DNA from: Niveibacterium sp. SC-1
Lineage (GTDB): Bacteria; Pseudomonadota; Gammaproteobacteria; Burkholderiales; Rhodocyclaceae
Reading direction: 5' to 3'
DNA: 64,000 bases
Assembly (NCBI RefSeq): GCF_038235435.1
Contig: NZ_CP151275.1
Location: 4,526,001 to 4,590,000, forward strand
Below, piece by piece: positions 16,359 to 25,992 of this stretch; position 1 is the first letter of the stretch; every line of letters begins with the position of its first letter. The position numbers and the translations under genes were made by a program. The notes beneath the pieces were generated by a model. That model worked only from the letters and a program-made list of their open reading frames with translations, did not search any database and was not told the origin of the DNA.

Positions 16359-17282
16359 TCAGTCGGCTTCGCGGCGGCGGGCGATCCACACCTGGATGGC
16401 CACACCGATCAGCATCAGGGCGAAGAGCACCTGAGCGGCGGCGGCGGAATAACCCAGCGCCCATTGACGGAAGCCGGCCTCGTAGATGAACTGCACGATC
16501 GGACGCGAGGAGTTGTTCGGTCCGCCGCCGGTCATCAACTGCACCTGGCCGAAGATCTGGAACTGCATGATCACTTCGATGATCGCCACCAGGGCCACCG
16601 TGCGCTTGATGGACGGCAGCGTGATCGACCAGAAGGTGCGCCAGCGGGTAGCGTTGTCCATCGCCGCGGCCTCATAGACCTCCTGCGGGATCTGCTGGAG
16701 CGCGGCGAGGAAGAGCATCATCGGCAGGCCGATGATCCACCACACGGTGACGAAGGCCACCGCGGGCAACGCCATCGCCTCTGATGAGAGCGGCGCGATC
16801 GTGTGCATGCCCAGCCCGCTCATGATGTTGGCGAGCATGCCCTTGTCGGGCATCAGTACGAGGCGCCAGACCAGCGTCACGATCGTCACCGACAACACCG
16901 AGGAGCCGAAGAAGATCGCCCGCAGCGCGGCCCCGGTGCGGCCCGGGCGATTGAGCGCGAGAGCCAGCAGGAGACCGAGGGTCACGAAGGCCGGCACCGA
17001 CAGCAGCACGAAGTAGAAGGTGTTGCCGACTGCGCCGCGGAAGAACTCATCGGCCCAGAGATTGGCGAAGTTGGCCAGCGCCACGTACTCCGCGTCACCC
17101 GAGAGCAGGTCGATCTCGTGCAGGCTCAACCAGAAGCCGCGGATCACCGGGACGATCAGCAGCATCACGTAGACCGCCACGAAAGGCAGCACGAACAGCG
17201 CGTTGCCCCAGTGACTGAAGGCGGTGCCGCCGCGCGCCTTGCGCGGCCGTTCGAGGGCCGCACCGGAAATTGCTGTGGACAT
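16359..17282 (-). CDS. Sugar ABC transporter permease, MalF type
   Basis: This 307-residue inner-membrane protein has six to seven helices starting at LFVLPFVAVYVMLLIVPV near residue 29. The EAA loop is seen as EVYEAAAMDNATRWRTFWSITLPSIK near residues 198-223. It is 11 bases downstream of the ATPase gene and 10 bases upstream of the MalG-type gene, so the set is one operon. Confidence 0.92.
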   Translation of the reverse strand: MSTAISGAALERPRKARGGTAFSHWGNALFVLPFVAVYVMLLIVPVIRGFWLSLHEIDLLSGDAEYVALANFANLWADEFFRGAVGNTFYFVLLSVPAFVTLGLLLALALNRPGRTGAALRAIFFGSSVLSVTIVTLVWRLVLMPDKGMLANIMSGLGMHTIAPLSSEAMALPAVAFVTVWWIIGLPMMLFLAALQQIPQEVYEAAAMDNATRWRTFWSITLPSIKRTVALVAIIEVIMQFQIFGQVQLMTGGGPNNSSRPIVQFIYEAGFRQWALGYSAAAAQVLFALMLIGVAIQVWIARRREAD

Positions 17283-17293
17283 GGCGCCTCCGC

Positions 17294-18376
17294 TCAGATC
17301 GCGTGGTAGGCCTTGCCGGCCTCGTCGAACAGGTGCACATGGCTCGCGTCGTAGCGCAGCGAGACGTTGTCGCCCGCATTCACCTCGCTGTCGCGCTGCG
17401 CCTCGGCCACCACCACTGCGCCATCGGCGAGCGTGACGTAAGCGAGCGTGCGCTCACCCAGGCGCTCGACCACGTCGGCACGACCGCGCACGCTGCCCGC
17501 GGGATCGATCAACAGCGATTCGGCGCGCACGCCGGCAGTGAGCCCCGTCGCACCGTTGAGCGTACGGCTGGAGACACCGGTCACCAGTTGCGTGCCATCG
17601 CCCAGGCGGATCGCCACGCGATCATCGTCGGAGGCCACCCGTTCGGCCGGCAGGAAGTTCATCGCCGGCGAACCGATGAAGCCGGCCACGAAGCGCGTCG
17701 CCGGGCGACGGTACACCTCGATCGGCGACCCCACCTGTTCGATGCGACCCTGGTTCATCACCACGATGCGGGTGGCCAGCGTCATCGCCTCCACCTGGTC
17801 GTGGGTGACGAAGACCATTGTCGCCTTCAGGCGCTGGTGCAGGCGCGCGAGCTCGACGCGGGTGCGGGTACGCAGCGCAGCGTCAAGGTTGGAGAGCGGC
17901 TCGTCGAAGAGGAAGGCCCCCGGCTCCTTCACCACCGCGCGGCCGATCGCCACCCGCTGGCGTTGCCCGCCGGAGAGCTGCACCGGCTTGCGGGCGAGCA
18001 GCTTGTCGAGCTCCAGCATGCGCGCCGCTTCATTGATGCGTCGATCGATCTCCGCATCCTTGATGCCGATGTTGCGCAGGCCGAAGGCCATGTTGTCGCG
18101 CACCGTCATGTGGGGATAGAGCGCGTAGTGCTGGAACACCATCGCGATGTTGCGGGACCCCGGCGGCAGGTTCACCACCGAGCGGTTGCCGATCTGGATG
18201 TCGCCGCCGGTCGTAGGTTCCAGCCCCGCGATCATCCGCAGGAGGGTGGACTTGCCGCAGCCCGACGGGCCGAGGAAGACAATGAATTCGCCCGGCTCGA
18301 TCTCGAGCGACAGGTCGGGAATGACTTCGACAGCGCCGTAGCGCTTCATCACGCCATTGAGTTTGATGCCAGCCAC
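17294..18376 (-). CDS. Sugar ABC transporter ATPase, UgpC/MsmX type
   Basis: This 360-residue protein is a CUT1 ATPase: Walker A GPSGCGKST near residue 37, Q-loop VFQHYALYPHM near 80, signature LSGGQRQRVAIGRA near 134, Walker B AFLFDEPLSNLDA near 154, switch VTHDQVEAM near 190, and a C-terminal TOBE/OB regulatory domain from about 235. It is the first gene of the CUT1 operon, an order that differs from many operons where the binding protein comes first. Upstream is a 383-bp region holding a candidate AraC site. Confidence 0.93.
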   Translation of the reverse strand: MAGIKLNGVMKRYGAVEVIPDLSLEIEPGEFIVFLGPSGCGKSTLLRMIAGLEPTTGGDIQIGNRSVVNLPPGSRNIAMVFQHYALYPHMTVRDNMAFGLRNIGIKDAEIDRRINEAARMLELDKLLARKPVQLSGGQRQRVAIGRAVVKEPGAFLFDEPLSNLDAALRTRTRVELARLHQRLKATMVFVTHDQVEAMTLATRIVVMNQGRIEQVGSPIEVYRRPATRFVAGFIGSPAMNFLPAERVASDDDRVAIRLGDGTQLVTGVSSRTLNGATGLTAGVRAESLLIDPAGSVRGRADVVERLGERTLAYVTLADGAVVVAEAQRDSEVNAGDNVSLRYDASHVHLFDEAGKAYHAI

Positions 18377-18759
18377 TGATGTCTCCTCCTCAGATGAGGC
18401 TTGAGGTGCTTTGGTATTATGAAAGCCATGCTAAGCGCAGGCCGTCGTATGACGACTGGGGTGTTCCTGCTCGAAATGTGGACGTTCCTGCCGAGCTTTG
18501 ATTTGCATCAGGCGATGCTGCCGCGCAGCATGTCGTCGCCCTTCCGGCAACGCTTCAGGTCGTGTTCAAGGCTCGTCCGACGACAGACCTTTTGAGGCCA
18601 CCGCATCGCGGCACGATGCAGTTCGGCGAGGCGGCGCCGGAATGAAACACGCGCCGTCCGGACACAGCCGGCGCGGCGCGCAAAGGTCTCTCCCGGCGCG
18701 CTCGTAGCGCGCCTTGCAAACACCGCGGGACAGACCAGGCGCCCCGCGGCAGTGCGCTT
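18377..18759. other. Intergenic region between the CUT1 operon and araC
   Basis: No convincing gene lies in this 383-bp stretch. Short frames in it are non-conserved and overlap each other. The left end holds the promoter of the CUT1 operon with a candidate AraC half-site; the rest shows no clear repeat or terminator. Confidence 0.6.
18416..18433 (-). promoter_or_regulatory. Candidate AraC half-site and -10 of the CUT1 operon
   Basis: On the minus strand the sequence TAGCATGGCTTTCATAA (18433-18417) shares TAGCAT with the E. coli AraC half-site and keeps a CATA end with one base less between them. CATAAT at 18421-18416 could be the -10 element, about 40 bases before the ATPase start. There is no good -35 hexamer, as expected for an activated promoter. 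Confidence 0.4.
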
Positions 18760-19707
18760 TCACCGCCGGGCGTCCTCGCCCGCGACCATCGCCTGGATAT
18801 GCTCGCCTTGCGAGTGCAGATGCAGCTCGCCATAGGGATGGCGCGCCTCTTCGCTGGCCTTGCGGAATCCACTCGGACTCACCCCCACGCGCTTGCGGAA
18901 GACCCGCGAGAAGTAGAGCTGGTCGTCATAGCCCACCTTGCCGGCGACGGTGGACACCGGCGTGCGGGTCGACAGCAGCAGTTGCTTGGCGAGCGTGATG
19001 CGCTGATCTTCGCGCCAGCGCAGGATGTTCATGCCCATCTGCTCGCGGAAGAGGTGCGCAAGGCGCGAGGGTGACAGGCATACATGGCGCGCGATGTCAT
19101 CCAGGCTCACGTCCTCGGCAAGGTTCTTGGCGATGAACTGGCAGGTCGCCTGGATGCGCGGATCCAGCGGCGTCGGAAGGTTTTCCGGCGTCTCCTCGAA
19201 GGCGCGGATGAGCAGGCGTTCGAGCAGGTTGATCGCCAATTCCTCGGAGGTCCGGCGCGCGCCGCGATGCGTGCGGTCGATCTGCTGGAAGAGCTCGTCG
19301 AACTCGGTGACCAGGGTCGGGTCCGGCAGGCGCAGGCGTCCGACGCCACGCGTCTGGTTGGGCCACTTGAGCCAGTTCGCCCAGTAGCCGCGCGGCCGGA
19401 AGTACACCCAGCGGTGATACCAGTCAGGGCTGCCGGGCGCGCGTCCGTAGTAGTGCGGGGTGTCGGGCGAGAAGAGCAGGATGTCGCCCGGCTTGCAGTC
19501 GAAGGCATCCGTGCCGTCGAAGATGCGCCCCTCTCCGCGCACCGTCATATTGATGATGTAGCCCTTCATCCCGTGCGGACGATCGATGGTGAAGTCGAGC
19601 GGCCCGTTCTCGATGATCGGCGTGGTGCCCGCCACCAGATACAGGTTGAAGGAATAACCGGGCAGCAGGGGATTGAGCTGCTGCTTGCTCTCTTCGCTGT
19701 GGAACAC
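18760..19707 (-). CDS. araC: AraC, arabinose-responsive regulator
   Basis: This 315-residue protein aligns by eye with E. coli AraC along its whole length. The cupin arm and ligand domain read NPLLPGYSFNLYLVAGTTPI, then DRPHGMKGYIINMTVRGEG, CKPGDILLFSPDTPHYYGR and WYHRWVYFRPRGYW. The two helix-turn-helix units follow (VCLSPSRLAHLFREQMG near 230 and VGYDDQLYFSRVFRKRVGVSPSGFR near 275). I place the start at a GTG (VFHSEESKQ) because an AGGAG ribosome site lies nine bases upstream and the longer reading is antisense to the permease gene. It lies 74 bases after the gguB stop on the same strand, so importer and regulator may be co-transcribed. Confidence 0.93.
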   Translation of the reverse strand: MFHSEESKQQLNPLLPGYSFNLYLVAGTTPIIENGPLDFTIDRPHGMKGYIINMTVRGEGRIFDGTDAFDCKPGDILLFSPDTPHYYGRAPGSPDWYHRWVYFRPRGYWANWLKWPNQTRGVGRLRLPDPTLVTEFDELFQQIDRTHRGARRTSEELAINLLERLLIRAFEETPENLPTPLDPRIQATCQFIAKNLAEDVSLDDIARHVCLSPSRLAHLFREQMGMNILRWREDQRITLAKQLLLSTRTPVSTVAGKVGYDDQLYFSRVFRKRVGVSPSGFRKASEEARHPYGELHLHSQGEHIQAMVAGEDARR

Positions 19708-19751
19708 CTGATGAAACTCCTGTGTTCTACGACTTTTGGGGTAGACGCCAG

Positions 19752-19771
19752 CCGGGCGCTCGCGCGCCCGG
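19752..19771 (-). terminator. Hairpin between gguB and araC
   Basis: CCGGGCGC and GCGCCCGG form a perfect 8-bp stem with a 4-base loop, reading GCGA on the minus strand. No T-run follows, so it more likely attenuates or protects mRNA ends than terminates. Confidence 0.4.
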
Positions 19772-19781
19772 ACCGGCACGC

Positions 19782-20984
19782 TTACTTGTTCTTGTTGTAC
19801 AGATCCACGAACACCGCGGCGATCAGCACGAGGCCCTTGATCACCTGCTGGTAGTCGATGCCGATGCCCAGGATGGACATGCCGTTGTTCATCACGCCCA
19901 TCACGAAGGCGCCGATCACCGCCCCCATGACCTTGCCTACACCGCCGGAAGCCGAAGCGCCACCGATGAAGCAGGCCGCGATCACATCCAGCTCGAAGCC
20001 CAGACCCGCCTTGGGCGTCGCCGTATTCAGGCGTGCGGCGAACACCAGGCCGGCGAGCGCAGCCAGCGCGCCCATGTTGGCGAAGGTATAGAAGGACAGC
20101 CACTGGGTCTTGATACCCGACAGGCGCGCCGCCTTCTCGTTGCCGCCCATCGCGTAGATGCGCCGGCCCAGGGTCGTGCGGTTGGTGATGAAGTCAAAGG
20201 CGAGCATCAGCGCGAACATGATGACCAGCACGTTCGGCAGACCCTTGTAGGTCGACAGCAGGTAGCTGAAGTACAGGATCATCCCGGCGAACACCACGCT
20301 CTTGCCGATGAAGAAGCTGAAGGGTTCGGTGTGGGCGCCGTAGCGGTTGCGGTTGGCGCGCTCGCGCACGCCGGCGTAGAAGAGCCCGAAGGCCACGATT
20401 GCGCCGAGCAGCAGCGAGGTCGCGCGCAGACCGTCACCGCCCGACAGCGGGTCCGGGATGAAGCCCGAGCTCAGGAGCTGGAACTGCGGCGGGAAGGGGC
20501 CGACCGATTGCCCCGCCAGCAGCGCGAGTGCCAGGCCCTTGAAGACCAGCATGCCGCCTAGGGTCACGATGAAGGCGGGAATCTTGTGGAAGGCGATCAG
20601 GTAGCCCTGCGCGCCGCCGATGATTGCGCCGACCACCAGGCAGACGATCGTCGCCGGTACGAAGTGCCAGTGGTATTCCACCATCAGCACCGCCGCCAGT
20701 GCGCCGACGAAGCCTGCGACCGAACCCACCGAAAGATCGATGTGCCCCGCCACGATCACCAGCAGCATGCCCAGCGCCATGATGACGATGTAGCTGTTCT
20801 GCAGCACGAGGTTGGTGACGTTGAGCGGCTGCAACAGCGTGCCGTCGGTCATGTACTGGAAGAACAGCATGATGGCCGCGAGCGAGAGCAGCATGCCGTA
20901 GTCGCGCAGGTGCTTGCGCAGGAACGCGAAGCTGCCGGCTTTCTTTTCTGCCGCGGTGGCGGCGGTCTCTACGATTGTGTTCAT
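19782..20984 (-). CDS. gguB: GguB-type sugar ABC transporter permease (CUT2)
   Basis: This 400-residue permease has about ten helices and the CUT2 hallmark HIDLSVGSVAGFVGA near residue 80, followed by FHKIPAFIVTLGGMLVFKGLA and RRIYAMGGNEKAARLSGI. It closely resembles GguB of Agrobacterium and XylH. The ATG at 20984 gives MNTIVETAATAAEKK. It follows the ATPase gene by one base and precedes araC. It forms the membrane channel for the ChvE-bound aldose. Confidence 0.93.
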   Translation of the reverse strand: MNTIVETAATAAEKKAGSFAFLRKHLRDYGMLLSLAAIMLFFQYMTDGTLLQPLNVTNLVLQNSYIVIMALGMLLVIVAGHIDLSVGSVAGFVGALAAVLMVEYHWHFVPATIVCLVVGAIIGGAQGYLIAFHKIPAFIVTLGGMLVFKGLALALLAGQSVGPFPPQFQLLSSGFIPDPLSGGDGLRATSLLLGAIVAFGLFYAGVRERANRNRYGAHTEPFSFFIGKSVVFAGMILYFSYLLSTYKGLPNVLVIMFALMLAFDFITNRTTLGRRIYAMGGNEKAARLSGIKTQWLSFYTFANMGALAALAGLVFAARLNTATPKAGLGFELDVIAACFIGGASASGGVGKVMGAVIGAFVMGVMNNGMSILGIGIDYQQVIKGLVLIAAVFVDLYNKNK

Positions 20985-20985
20985 G

Positions 20986-22515
20986 TCATTCTTTCCCGGC
21001 CTTAACGATCGCGCGCATGATCTTTTCCTGGCTCGCGTCGGCTGCATTCATCTCGGCCACGAAGGCGCCCTCGTTCATCACATAGATGCGATCGCTCATG
21101 CCCAGCAGTTCGGGCATTTCGGAGGAGATGAGGATGATGGATTTGCCCTCGGCCGCGAGTTGCGCCATCAGGCTGTAGATCTCGTACTTGGCGCCGACGT
21201 CGATGCCACGGGTGGGTTCGTCGAGGATCAGGATGTCCGGTCCGGCGAAGAGCCACTTCGACAGCACGACCTTCTGCTGGTTACCGCCCGACAGATTCAC
21301 CACATGCTGGAAGACGTCCGCACAGCGGATGTTCATCTTGCGCTTGTACTCGCTGGCGACCTGGAACTCGCGCCCCTCGTCGATCACCCCGCGCTCGGAG
21401 ACGCCGGACAGATTCGAGAGCGAGATGTTGTGCTTGATCTCGTTCTCCAGCACCAGGCCGTAGCCCTTGCGGTCCTCCGTGACGTAGGCGATGCCGTGCG
21501 ACACCGCCTTGCCGATGGTGCCGACGTCGATTTCCGCGCCGCGCAGGAAGGCGCTGCCGCTGATACGCCGGCCGTAGGACTTGCCGAAGATGCTCATCGC
21601 AAGTTCGGTGCGACCCGCGCCCATCAGGCCTGCGATGCCGAGGATCTCGCCGCGGCGCAGATTGAGGTTCACGCCCTTGATCATCTTGCGATCGGCGTGC
21701 AGCTCGTGGAACACCGTCCAGTCGCGCACCTCGAAGAGCACATCGCCGATGTCCGGCGTGCGCGGCGGATAGCGGTCGGCCATGTCGCGGCCCACCATGT
21801 AGCGAATGATCTGGTCTTCGCTCGCATGCGCGTCGCGACAATCCATGGTCGCCACGGCGGCACCGTCGCGCAGCACGGTGATCGAATCGGCGACGCGCGC
21901 GATCTCGTTGAGCTTGTGCGAGATCAGGATGCAGGTGATGCCCTGCGCCTTGAATTCGAGCAAGAGGTCGAGCAGCGCCGCGCTGTCCGTCTCGTTGAGA
22001 CTCGCGGTCGGCTCGTCGAGGATCAGGAGCTTGACCTTCTTGGAGAGCGCCTTGGCGATCTCCACCAGTTGCTGCTTGCCCACGCCGATGTTGGTCACCA
22101 GCGTGTCGGGTGATTCCTTGAGGCCGACCTTGCCGAGCAACTCCACCGTCTTGGTGTAGGTGTGCTCCGCGTTGATCACGCCGCGGCTGGCCTGTTCGTT
22201 GCCGAGGAAGATGTTCTCGGCGATCGACAGCAGCGGCACCAGGGCCAGTTCCTGGTGAATGATGATGACGCCCACCTCTTCGCTGTCCGCGATTTCGGCG
22301 AAGCGTTGTTCCTTTCCTTCGTAGTGGATTTCGCCTTCGTAGCTGCCGTGCGGGTACACGCCGCTCAGCACCTTCATCAGCGTCGACTTGCCGGCGCCGT
22401 TCTCCCCGCAGATTGCGTGGATCTCGCCCGCCTGGACCACCAGATTCACATCCTTCAGGGCAACGACGCCCGGAAAGCGCTTGGTGATCCCTTTCATTTC
22501 CAGAATGGGGCCCAC
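20986..22515 (-). CDS. gguA: GguA-type sugar ABC transporter double ATPase (CUT2)
   Basis: This 509-residue protein has two ABC domains. Domain 1 shows [16 protein letters not shown] near residue 38, [16 protein letters not shown] near 144 and [11 protein letters not shown] near 165. Domain 2 shows [28 protein letters not shown] and [17 protein letters not shown] start at the GTG giving [16 protein letters not shown] because a GGAG ribosome site lies just upstream; longer frames have no support. It powers the ChvE-GguB importer. Confidence 0.93.
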   Translation of the reverse strand: MGPILEMKGITKRFPGVVALKDVNLVVQAGEIHAICGENGAGKSTLMKVLSGVYPHGSYEGEIHYEGKEQRFAEIADSEEVGVIIIHQELALVPLLSIAENIFLGNEQASRGVINAEHTYTKTVELLGKVGLKESPDTLVTNIGVGKQQLVEIAKALSKKVKLLILDEPTASLNETDSAALLDLLLEFKAQGITCILISHKLNEIARVADSITVLRDGAAVATMDCRDAHASEDQIIRYMVGRDMADRYPPRTPDIGDVLFEVRDWTVFHELHADRKMIKGVNLNLRRGEILGIAGLMGAGRTELAMSIFGKSYGRRISGSAFLRGAEIDVGTIGKAVSHGIAYVTEDRKGYGLVLENEIKHNISLSNLSGVSERGVIDEGREFQVASEYKRKMNIRCADVFQHVVNLSGGNQQKVVLSKWLFAGPDILILDEPTRGIDVGAKYEIYSLMAQLAAEGKSIILISSEMPELLGMSDRIYVMNEGAFVAEMNAADASQEKIMRAIVKAGKE

Positions 22516-22534
22516 CTTTTCTCCTCCGCGAATA

Positions 22535-22593
22535 CCGGGCGCCATGAGGCGCCCGGCCGCAACAGCTGGCGGCGGCATCAATGTGCCGCCGCC
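22535..22593 (-). terminator. Two strong hairpins between chvE and gguA
   Basis: Reading on the minus strand after the chvE stop, GGCGGCGGCA pairs with TGCCGCCGCC (22568-22593, 10 bp, 6-base loop), then CCGGGCGCC pairs with GGCGCCCGG (22535-22556, 9 bp, 4-base loop). Neither has a long T-run. Such hairpins behind a binding-protein gene usually stabilise its upstream mRNA and reduce downstream expression. Confidence 0.6.
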
Positions 22594-22600
22594 CCGTTTC

Positions 22601-23671
22601 TTATTTGAACTGCTCTTCCTTGTAGTAGCCGCTGCCGATCAGAACTTGCTTCCAGTTGTTCTTGTCGACCAGGACCGGCTTGAGCAGATAGGAAGGCACG
22701 ACCTTCACGCCGTTGTTGTAGGTCTTGGTGTCGTTGATCGTCGGCTGCTTGCCCTTGAGCACAGCGTCGATCAGGTCGGCCGTGACCTTGGCGAGTTCGC
22801 GGGTGTCCTTGAAGATCGTGGAGTATTGCTCGCCACGCAGCATGGACTTCACCGAGGGCACTTCCGCGTCCTGGCCGCTCACGAACGGGCAAGGTTGTTG
22901 CGCGGTGCAGTAGCCGACGCCCTTGAGCGAGGACAGGATGCCGATCGACAGGCCGTCATACGGGGACAGCACGGCGTTGACCTTGTCCTTGCCGTAGAAG
23001 GCGGAGAGCAGGTTGTCCATGCGGGCCTGGGCGACAGCACCGTCCCAGCGCAGCGTGCCAACCTTGTCCATGCCCATCTGCTTCGAACGCACCACGAGCT
23101 TGCCGCTCTTGATGTACGGGTCGAGCACCGACATCGCGCCGTTGTAGAAGAAGAAGGCGTTGTTGTCGTCCGGCGAGCCGCCGAAGAGTTCGATGTTGAA
23201 CGGGCCCTTGCCATCCTTGAGCTTGAGCGCGTCCGTCAGCGAGGTGGCTTGCAGCACGCCGACCTGGAAGTTGTCGAAGGTGGTGTAGTAGTCGACGTTG
23301 CCCGAGTTACGGATCAGGCGGTCGTAGGCGATGATCTTCACGCCCTTGTCATGCGCCTTCTGCAGCACGTCGGTCAGCGTGGTGCCGTCGATCGAGGCGA
23401 TCACGAGAACCTTCACCCCCTTGGTCACCATGTTCTCGATCTGCGCGAGCTGGTTGGGGATGTCGTCGTCGGCGTATTGCAGGTCGGTCTTGTAGCCGCG
23501 TTGCTGCAGCACCTTGACCATGTTGTTGCCGTCGTCGATCCAGCGGGCCGAAGACTTGGTCGGCATCGAGATCCCGACCGAGCCCTGGTCGGCGGCGCCG
23601 GCGAACGGCATGTAAGCCGCCAGGCCGAGCGTCAGAGCGGTGGCAATCGCAGTCCTTCTTTTCATTCTCAT
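22601..23671 (-). CDS. chvE: ChvE-type periplasmic aldose-binding protein
   Basis: This 356-residue protein has a signal peptide ending at PFAGAA near residue 27 and is strikingly close to Agrobacterium ChvE. Shared blocks include [86 protein letters not shown] and [19 protein letters not shown]. ChvE binds L-arabinose, D-xylose, D-galactose and D-glucose. It is the first gene of the leftward chvE-gguA-gguB(-araC) unit and is divergent from araB. MKRRT at 23665 is an alternative start. Confidence 0.95.
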   Translation of the reverse strand: MRMKRRTAIATALTLGLAAYMPFAGAADQGSVGISMPTKSSARWIDDGNNMVKVLQQRGYKTDLQYADDDIPNQLAQIENMVTKGVKVLVIASIDGTTLTDVLQKAHDKGVKIIAYDRLIRNSGNVDYYTTFDNFQVGVLQATSLTDALKLKDGKGPFNIELFGGSPDDNNAFFFYNGAMSVLDPYIKSGKLVVRSKQMGMDKVGTLRWDGAVAQARMDNLLSAFYGKDKVNAVLSPYDGLSIGILSSLKGVGYCTAQQPCPFVSGQDAEVPSVKSMLRGEQYSTIFKDTRELAKVTADLIDAVLKGKQPTINDTKTYNNGVKVVPSYLLKPVLVDKNNWKQVLIGSGYYKEEQFK

Positions 23672-23858
23672 GTCTCCTCGTAAGCCTCTTTGTCGTGGGC
23701 CTTACCCGGACTCCTCCCGGTAGAGCCCCTGGTTTCGATGCCCGGCCAGGTCGGGCAATCCGAAAACGTCTTTGCAGCAGCTTTGTCCAGCGCTACGGTC
23801 CGCGATGGTAGAAAGCCCTTACATAGCCAACCAATTCCAGTTTTGCCGTCATCCATAC

Positions 23859-23881
23859 GCGTTTTGATATGTATAAAACGC
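23859..23881. promoter_or_regulatory. Perfect inverted repeat, candidate operator
   Basis: GCGTTTT and AAAACGC are perfect arms around a 9-bp AT-rich spacer, 188 bases upstream of chvE. TCCATA lies immediately to the left (23852-23857). The symmetry suits a dimeric regulator other than AraC, which binds direct repeats. Confidence 0.45.
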
Positions 23882-24119
23882 CTGGATTGCTGCTGCGTAA
23901 CCGTATTCGTTCATTCTCTGCGGCCTGGGCAGCGCTTGGGCACTTCTTTCCGGCCTGCGACAAAGCTTGAGGAACAGCGTCGTTTTCTGCTTTCCCGTCA
24001 ATCACTTGCCGACTCTTCCCGGGAAAACCCCGTGACCACCCTGGCGCAGAGATGCGGGGCGGATCATAAGGCGCAGAAATGAGGCGATAAACAGGGGTAG
24101 AGGGGTTTACCCCACGGCT

Positions 24120-24136
24120 TGACATGTTTATCCATA
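24120..24136 (+). promoter_or_regulatory. AraC half-site upstream of araB
   Basis: TGACATGTTTATCCATA matches the E. coli araI1 half-site TAGCATTTTTATCCATA at 14 of 17 positions and has the same orientation toward the kinase gene. A weaker match, TGGGTGGTTTGTCCATT (10 of 17), lies 31 bp downstream at 24151-24167. Confidence 0.65.
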
Positions 24137-24202
24137 TCTACGACAGGAAATGGGTGGTTTGTCCATTTTTGCGCCGCACAACAGCGTTTGGCAGCCAGAA
24201 CG

Positions 24203-24208
24203 TACATA
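24203..24208 (+). promoter_or_regulatory. Candidate -10 of the araBDA operon
   Basis: TACATA lies 36 bases downstream of the second AraC-like half-site and about 100 bases upstream of araB. No good -35 hexamer is present at the expected distance, which fits an AraC-dependent promoter. Confidence 0.35.
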
Positions 24209-24304
24209 TATGCAGCACAGCCCTCCTGACCCCGCCCTGCCGCAATTCCCTATCGTCCGCCAGCAAACAGGCATCAACCCGGATGCCAAGCTGGAGATCG
24301 ATTC

Positions 24305-25990
24305 GTGTCACAACAAACAAGCCGCGCCATTGCCCTGGGTCTGGATTTCGGCAGCGATTCCGTCCGGGCGCTCGCGGTGCGCTGCGCCGACGGCGCCGAG
24401 TTGGCCACCCATGTCGCGTACTACCCGCGGTGGAAAGAAGGCCGCTACTGCGACCCGCTGCGTAACCAGTTTCGCCACCATCCGCTCGACTACATCGAGT
24501 CGATGGAATCGTCCATCAAGGCGGTGGTCGCCGAGCTCTCGCCCGAAGACCGCGCCGCCATCATCGGTATCGGCGTGGACTCCACCGGTTCGACGCCGGC
24601 CCCGATCGACGAGTCAGGCAACGTGCTCGCGCTGCATCGCGACTTCGCCGACAACCCGAACGCGATGTTCGTGCTGTGGAAGGACCACACTTCGATCGAG
24701 GAAGCCGAGGCGATCAACGCACTGGCGCGCGGCGGCGAATTTCGCGACTACACCCGCTATATCGGCGGTGTGTATTCCTCCGAATGGTTCTGGGCCAAGA
24801 TCCTTCATGTCACCGCCGCGGACGACACCGTGCGCGCCGCTGCGAAGAGCTGGATCGAACTGGCCGACTGGGTGCCGGCGCTTCTCTCCGGCACTACCCG
24901 CCCGCAAGACATCCGCCGCGGCCGCTGCGCCGCCGGCCACAAGAGCCTGTGGCATCCGGAATGGGGCGGCCTGCCCGAGCGCGGCTTCATCGAGGCGCTG
25001 GATCCGAAGCTCTTCGAAACCCTGCAGTACCCGATGTTTGCCGACACCTGGACGGCTGACGTCCCGGTCGGAAAGATCACTGCCGAATGGGCCGAGCGCC
25101 TGGGCATCCCCGCGACCGTGACGATCTCCGGCGGCGCCTTCGACTGCCACATGGGCGCGGTCGGTGGCGGTGCCAAGCCCTACACCCTGGTGAAGGTGAT
25201 CGGCACCTCGACCTGCGACATCCTGCTCGCTGACGACGAGGTGATCGGCAACCGCGCCATCGAGGGCATCTGCGGCCAGGTCGATGGCAGCGTGACGCCG
25301 GGCAAGATCGGCCTCGAAGCCGGCCAGTCCGCCTTCGGTGACATGTATGCCTGGTATGGCCGCCTGCTCGGCTGGCCGCTGCAGCTCGCGGCCCGCCAGT
25401 TCCCGCAGATGGCGGCCGAACTCGCTTCCGTGCAGGAACGTCTGCTGCCCGCGCTGACCGAAGAATGGGCGAAGAGCCAGGACATCGAACACCTGCCGGT
25501 GGTGCTGGACTGGTTCAACGGCCGCCGCACGCCCTTCGCCAACCAGCGTCTCAAGGGCGTGGTGACGGACCTGAACCTCGGCACCGATGCGCCCACCCTC
25601 TTCGGTGGCTTCATCGCCGCCACCGCCTTCGGTGCCCGCGCGATCATGGAATGCTTCATCGAGCAGAAGGTGCCGGTGGAGAACGTGCTCACCATGGGCG
25701 GTATCGCGCGCAAGTCGCCGACCATCATGCAGGTCTGCGCCGATGTGATGAACCGTCCGATCGAAGTCGTGGCCTCGGACCAGTGCTGCGCCCTGGGTGC
25801 GGCGATCTTCGCGGCCGTGGCGGCCGGCGAGTTCGCCAGCGTCGAAGCGGCACAAGAGAAGATGGCCAGCCCGATCGAGCACACGTACACGCCCGATCCC
25901 GAGCGCGCCGCGCAGTTCGAGCAGGTCTATCAGCGCTACCTCGCCTGGACCCGCGTCGCCGAGCCGCTCTTCGCCGGCAAGGAGCACTGA
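24305..25990 (+). CDS. araB: L-ribulokinase
   Basis: This 561-residue FGGY-family kinase begins with the phosphate-1 motif [17 protein letters not shown] and has [13 protein letters not shown] near residue 80, the substrate segment [10 protein letters not shown], the nucleotide-binding [11 protein letters not shown] near 300 and [23 protein letters not shown] near 465. It phosphorylates L-ribulose to L-ribulose 5-phosphate. The start is a GTG with a GGAG ribosome site eight bases upstream. It is the first gene of araB-araD-araA. Confidence 0.96.
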   Translation: MSQQTSRAIALGLDFGSDSVRALAVRCADGAELATHVAYYPRWKEGRYCDPLRNQFRHHPLDYIESMESSIKAVVAELSPEDRAAIIGIGVDSTGSTPAPIDESGNVLALHRDFADNPNAMFVLWKDHTSIEEAEAINALARGGEFRDYTRYIGGVYSSEWFWAKILHVTAADDTVRAAAKSWIELADWVPALLSGTTRPQDIRRGRCAAGHKSLWHPEWGGLPERGFIEALDPKLFETLQYPMFADTWTADVPVGKITAEWAERLGIPATVTISGGAFDCHMGAVGGGAKPYTLVKVIGTSTCDILLADDEVIGNRAIEGICGQVDGSVTPGKIGLEAGQSAFGDMYAWYGRLLGWPLQLAARQFPQMAAELASVQERLLPALTEEWAKSQDIEHLPVVLDWFNGRRTPFANQRLKGVVTDLNLGTDAPTLFGGFIAATAFGARAIMECFIEQKVPVENVLTMGGIARKSPTIMQVCADVMNRPIEVVASDQCCALGAAIFAAVAAGEFASVEAAQEKMASPIEHTYTPDPERAAQFEQVYQRYLAWTRVAEPLFAGKEH

Positions 25991-25992
25991 GC

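Larger units (their letters stand above)
23672..24304. other. Divergent regulatory region between chvE and araB
   Basis: This 633-bp gap has no gene that I can support. It is visibly more AT-rich than its flanks and holds a 7-bp-armed palindrome at 23859-23881, TCCATA-type sequences, an AraC-like half-site at 24120-24136 and promoter-like sequences before araB. It is the likely control region for both the importer and the catabolic operon. Confidence 0.75.

Noticed and set aside
19708..20103. Leftover N-terminal extension of araC into the permease gene
   Set aside because: The extension is antiparallel noise from gguB; the conserved AraC start region and a ribosome site support the GTG at 19707.
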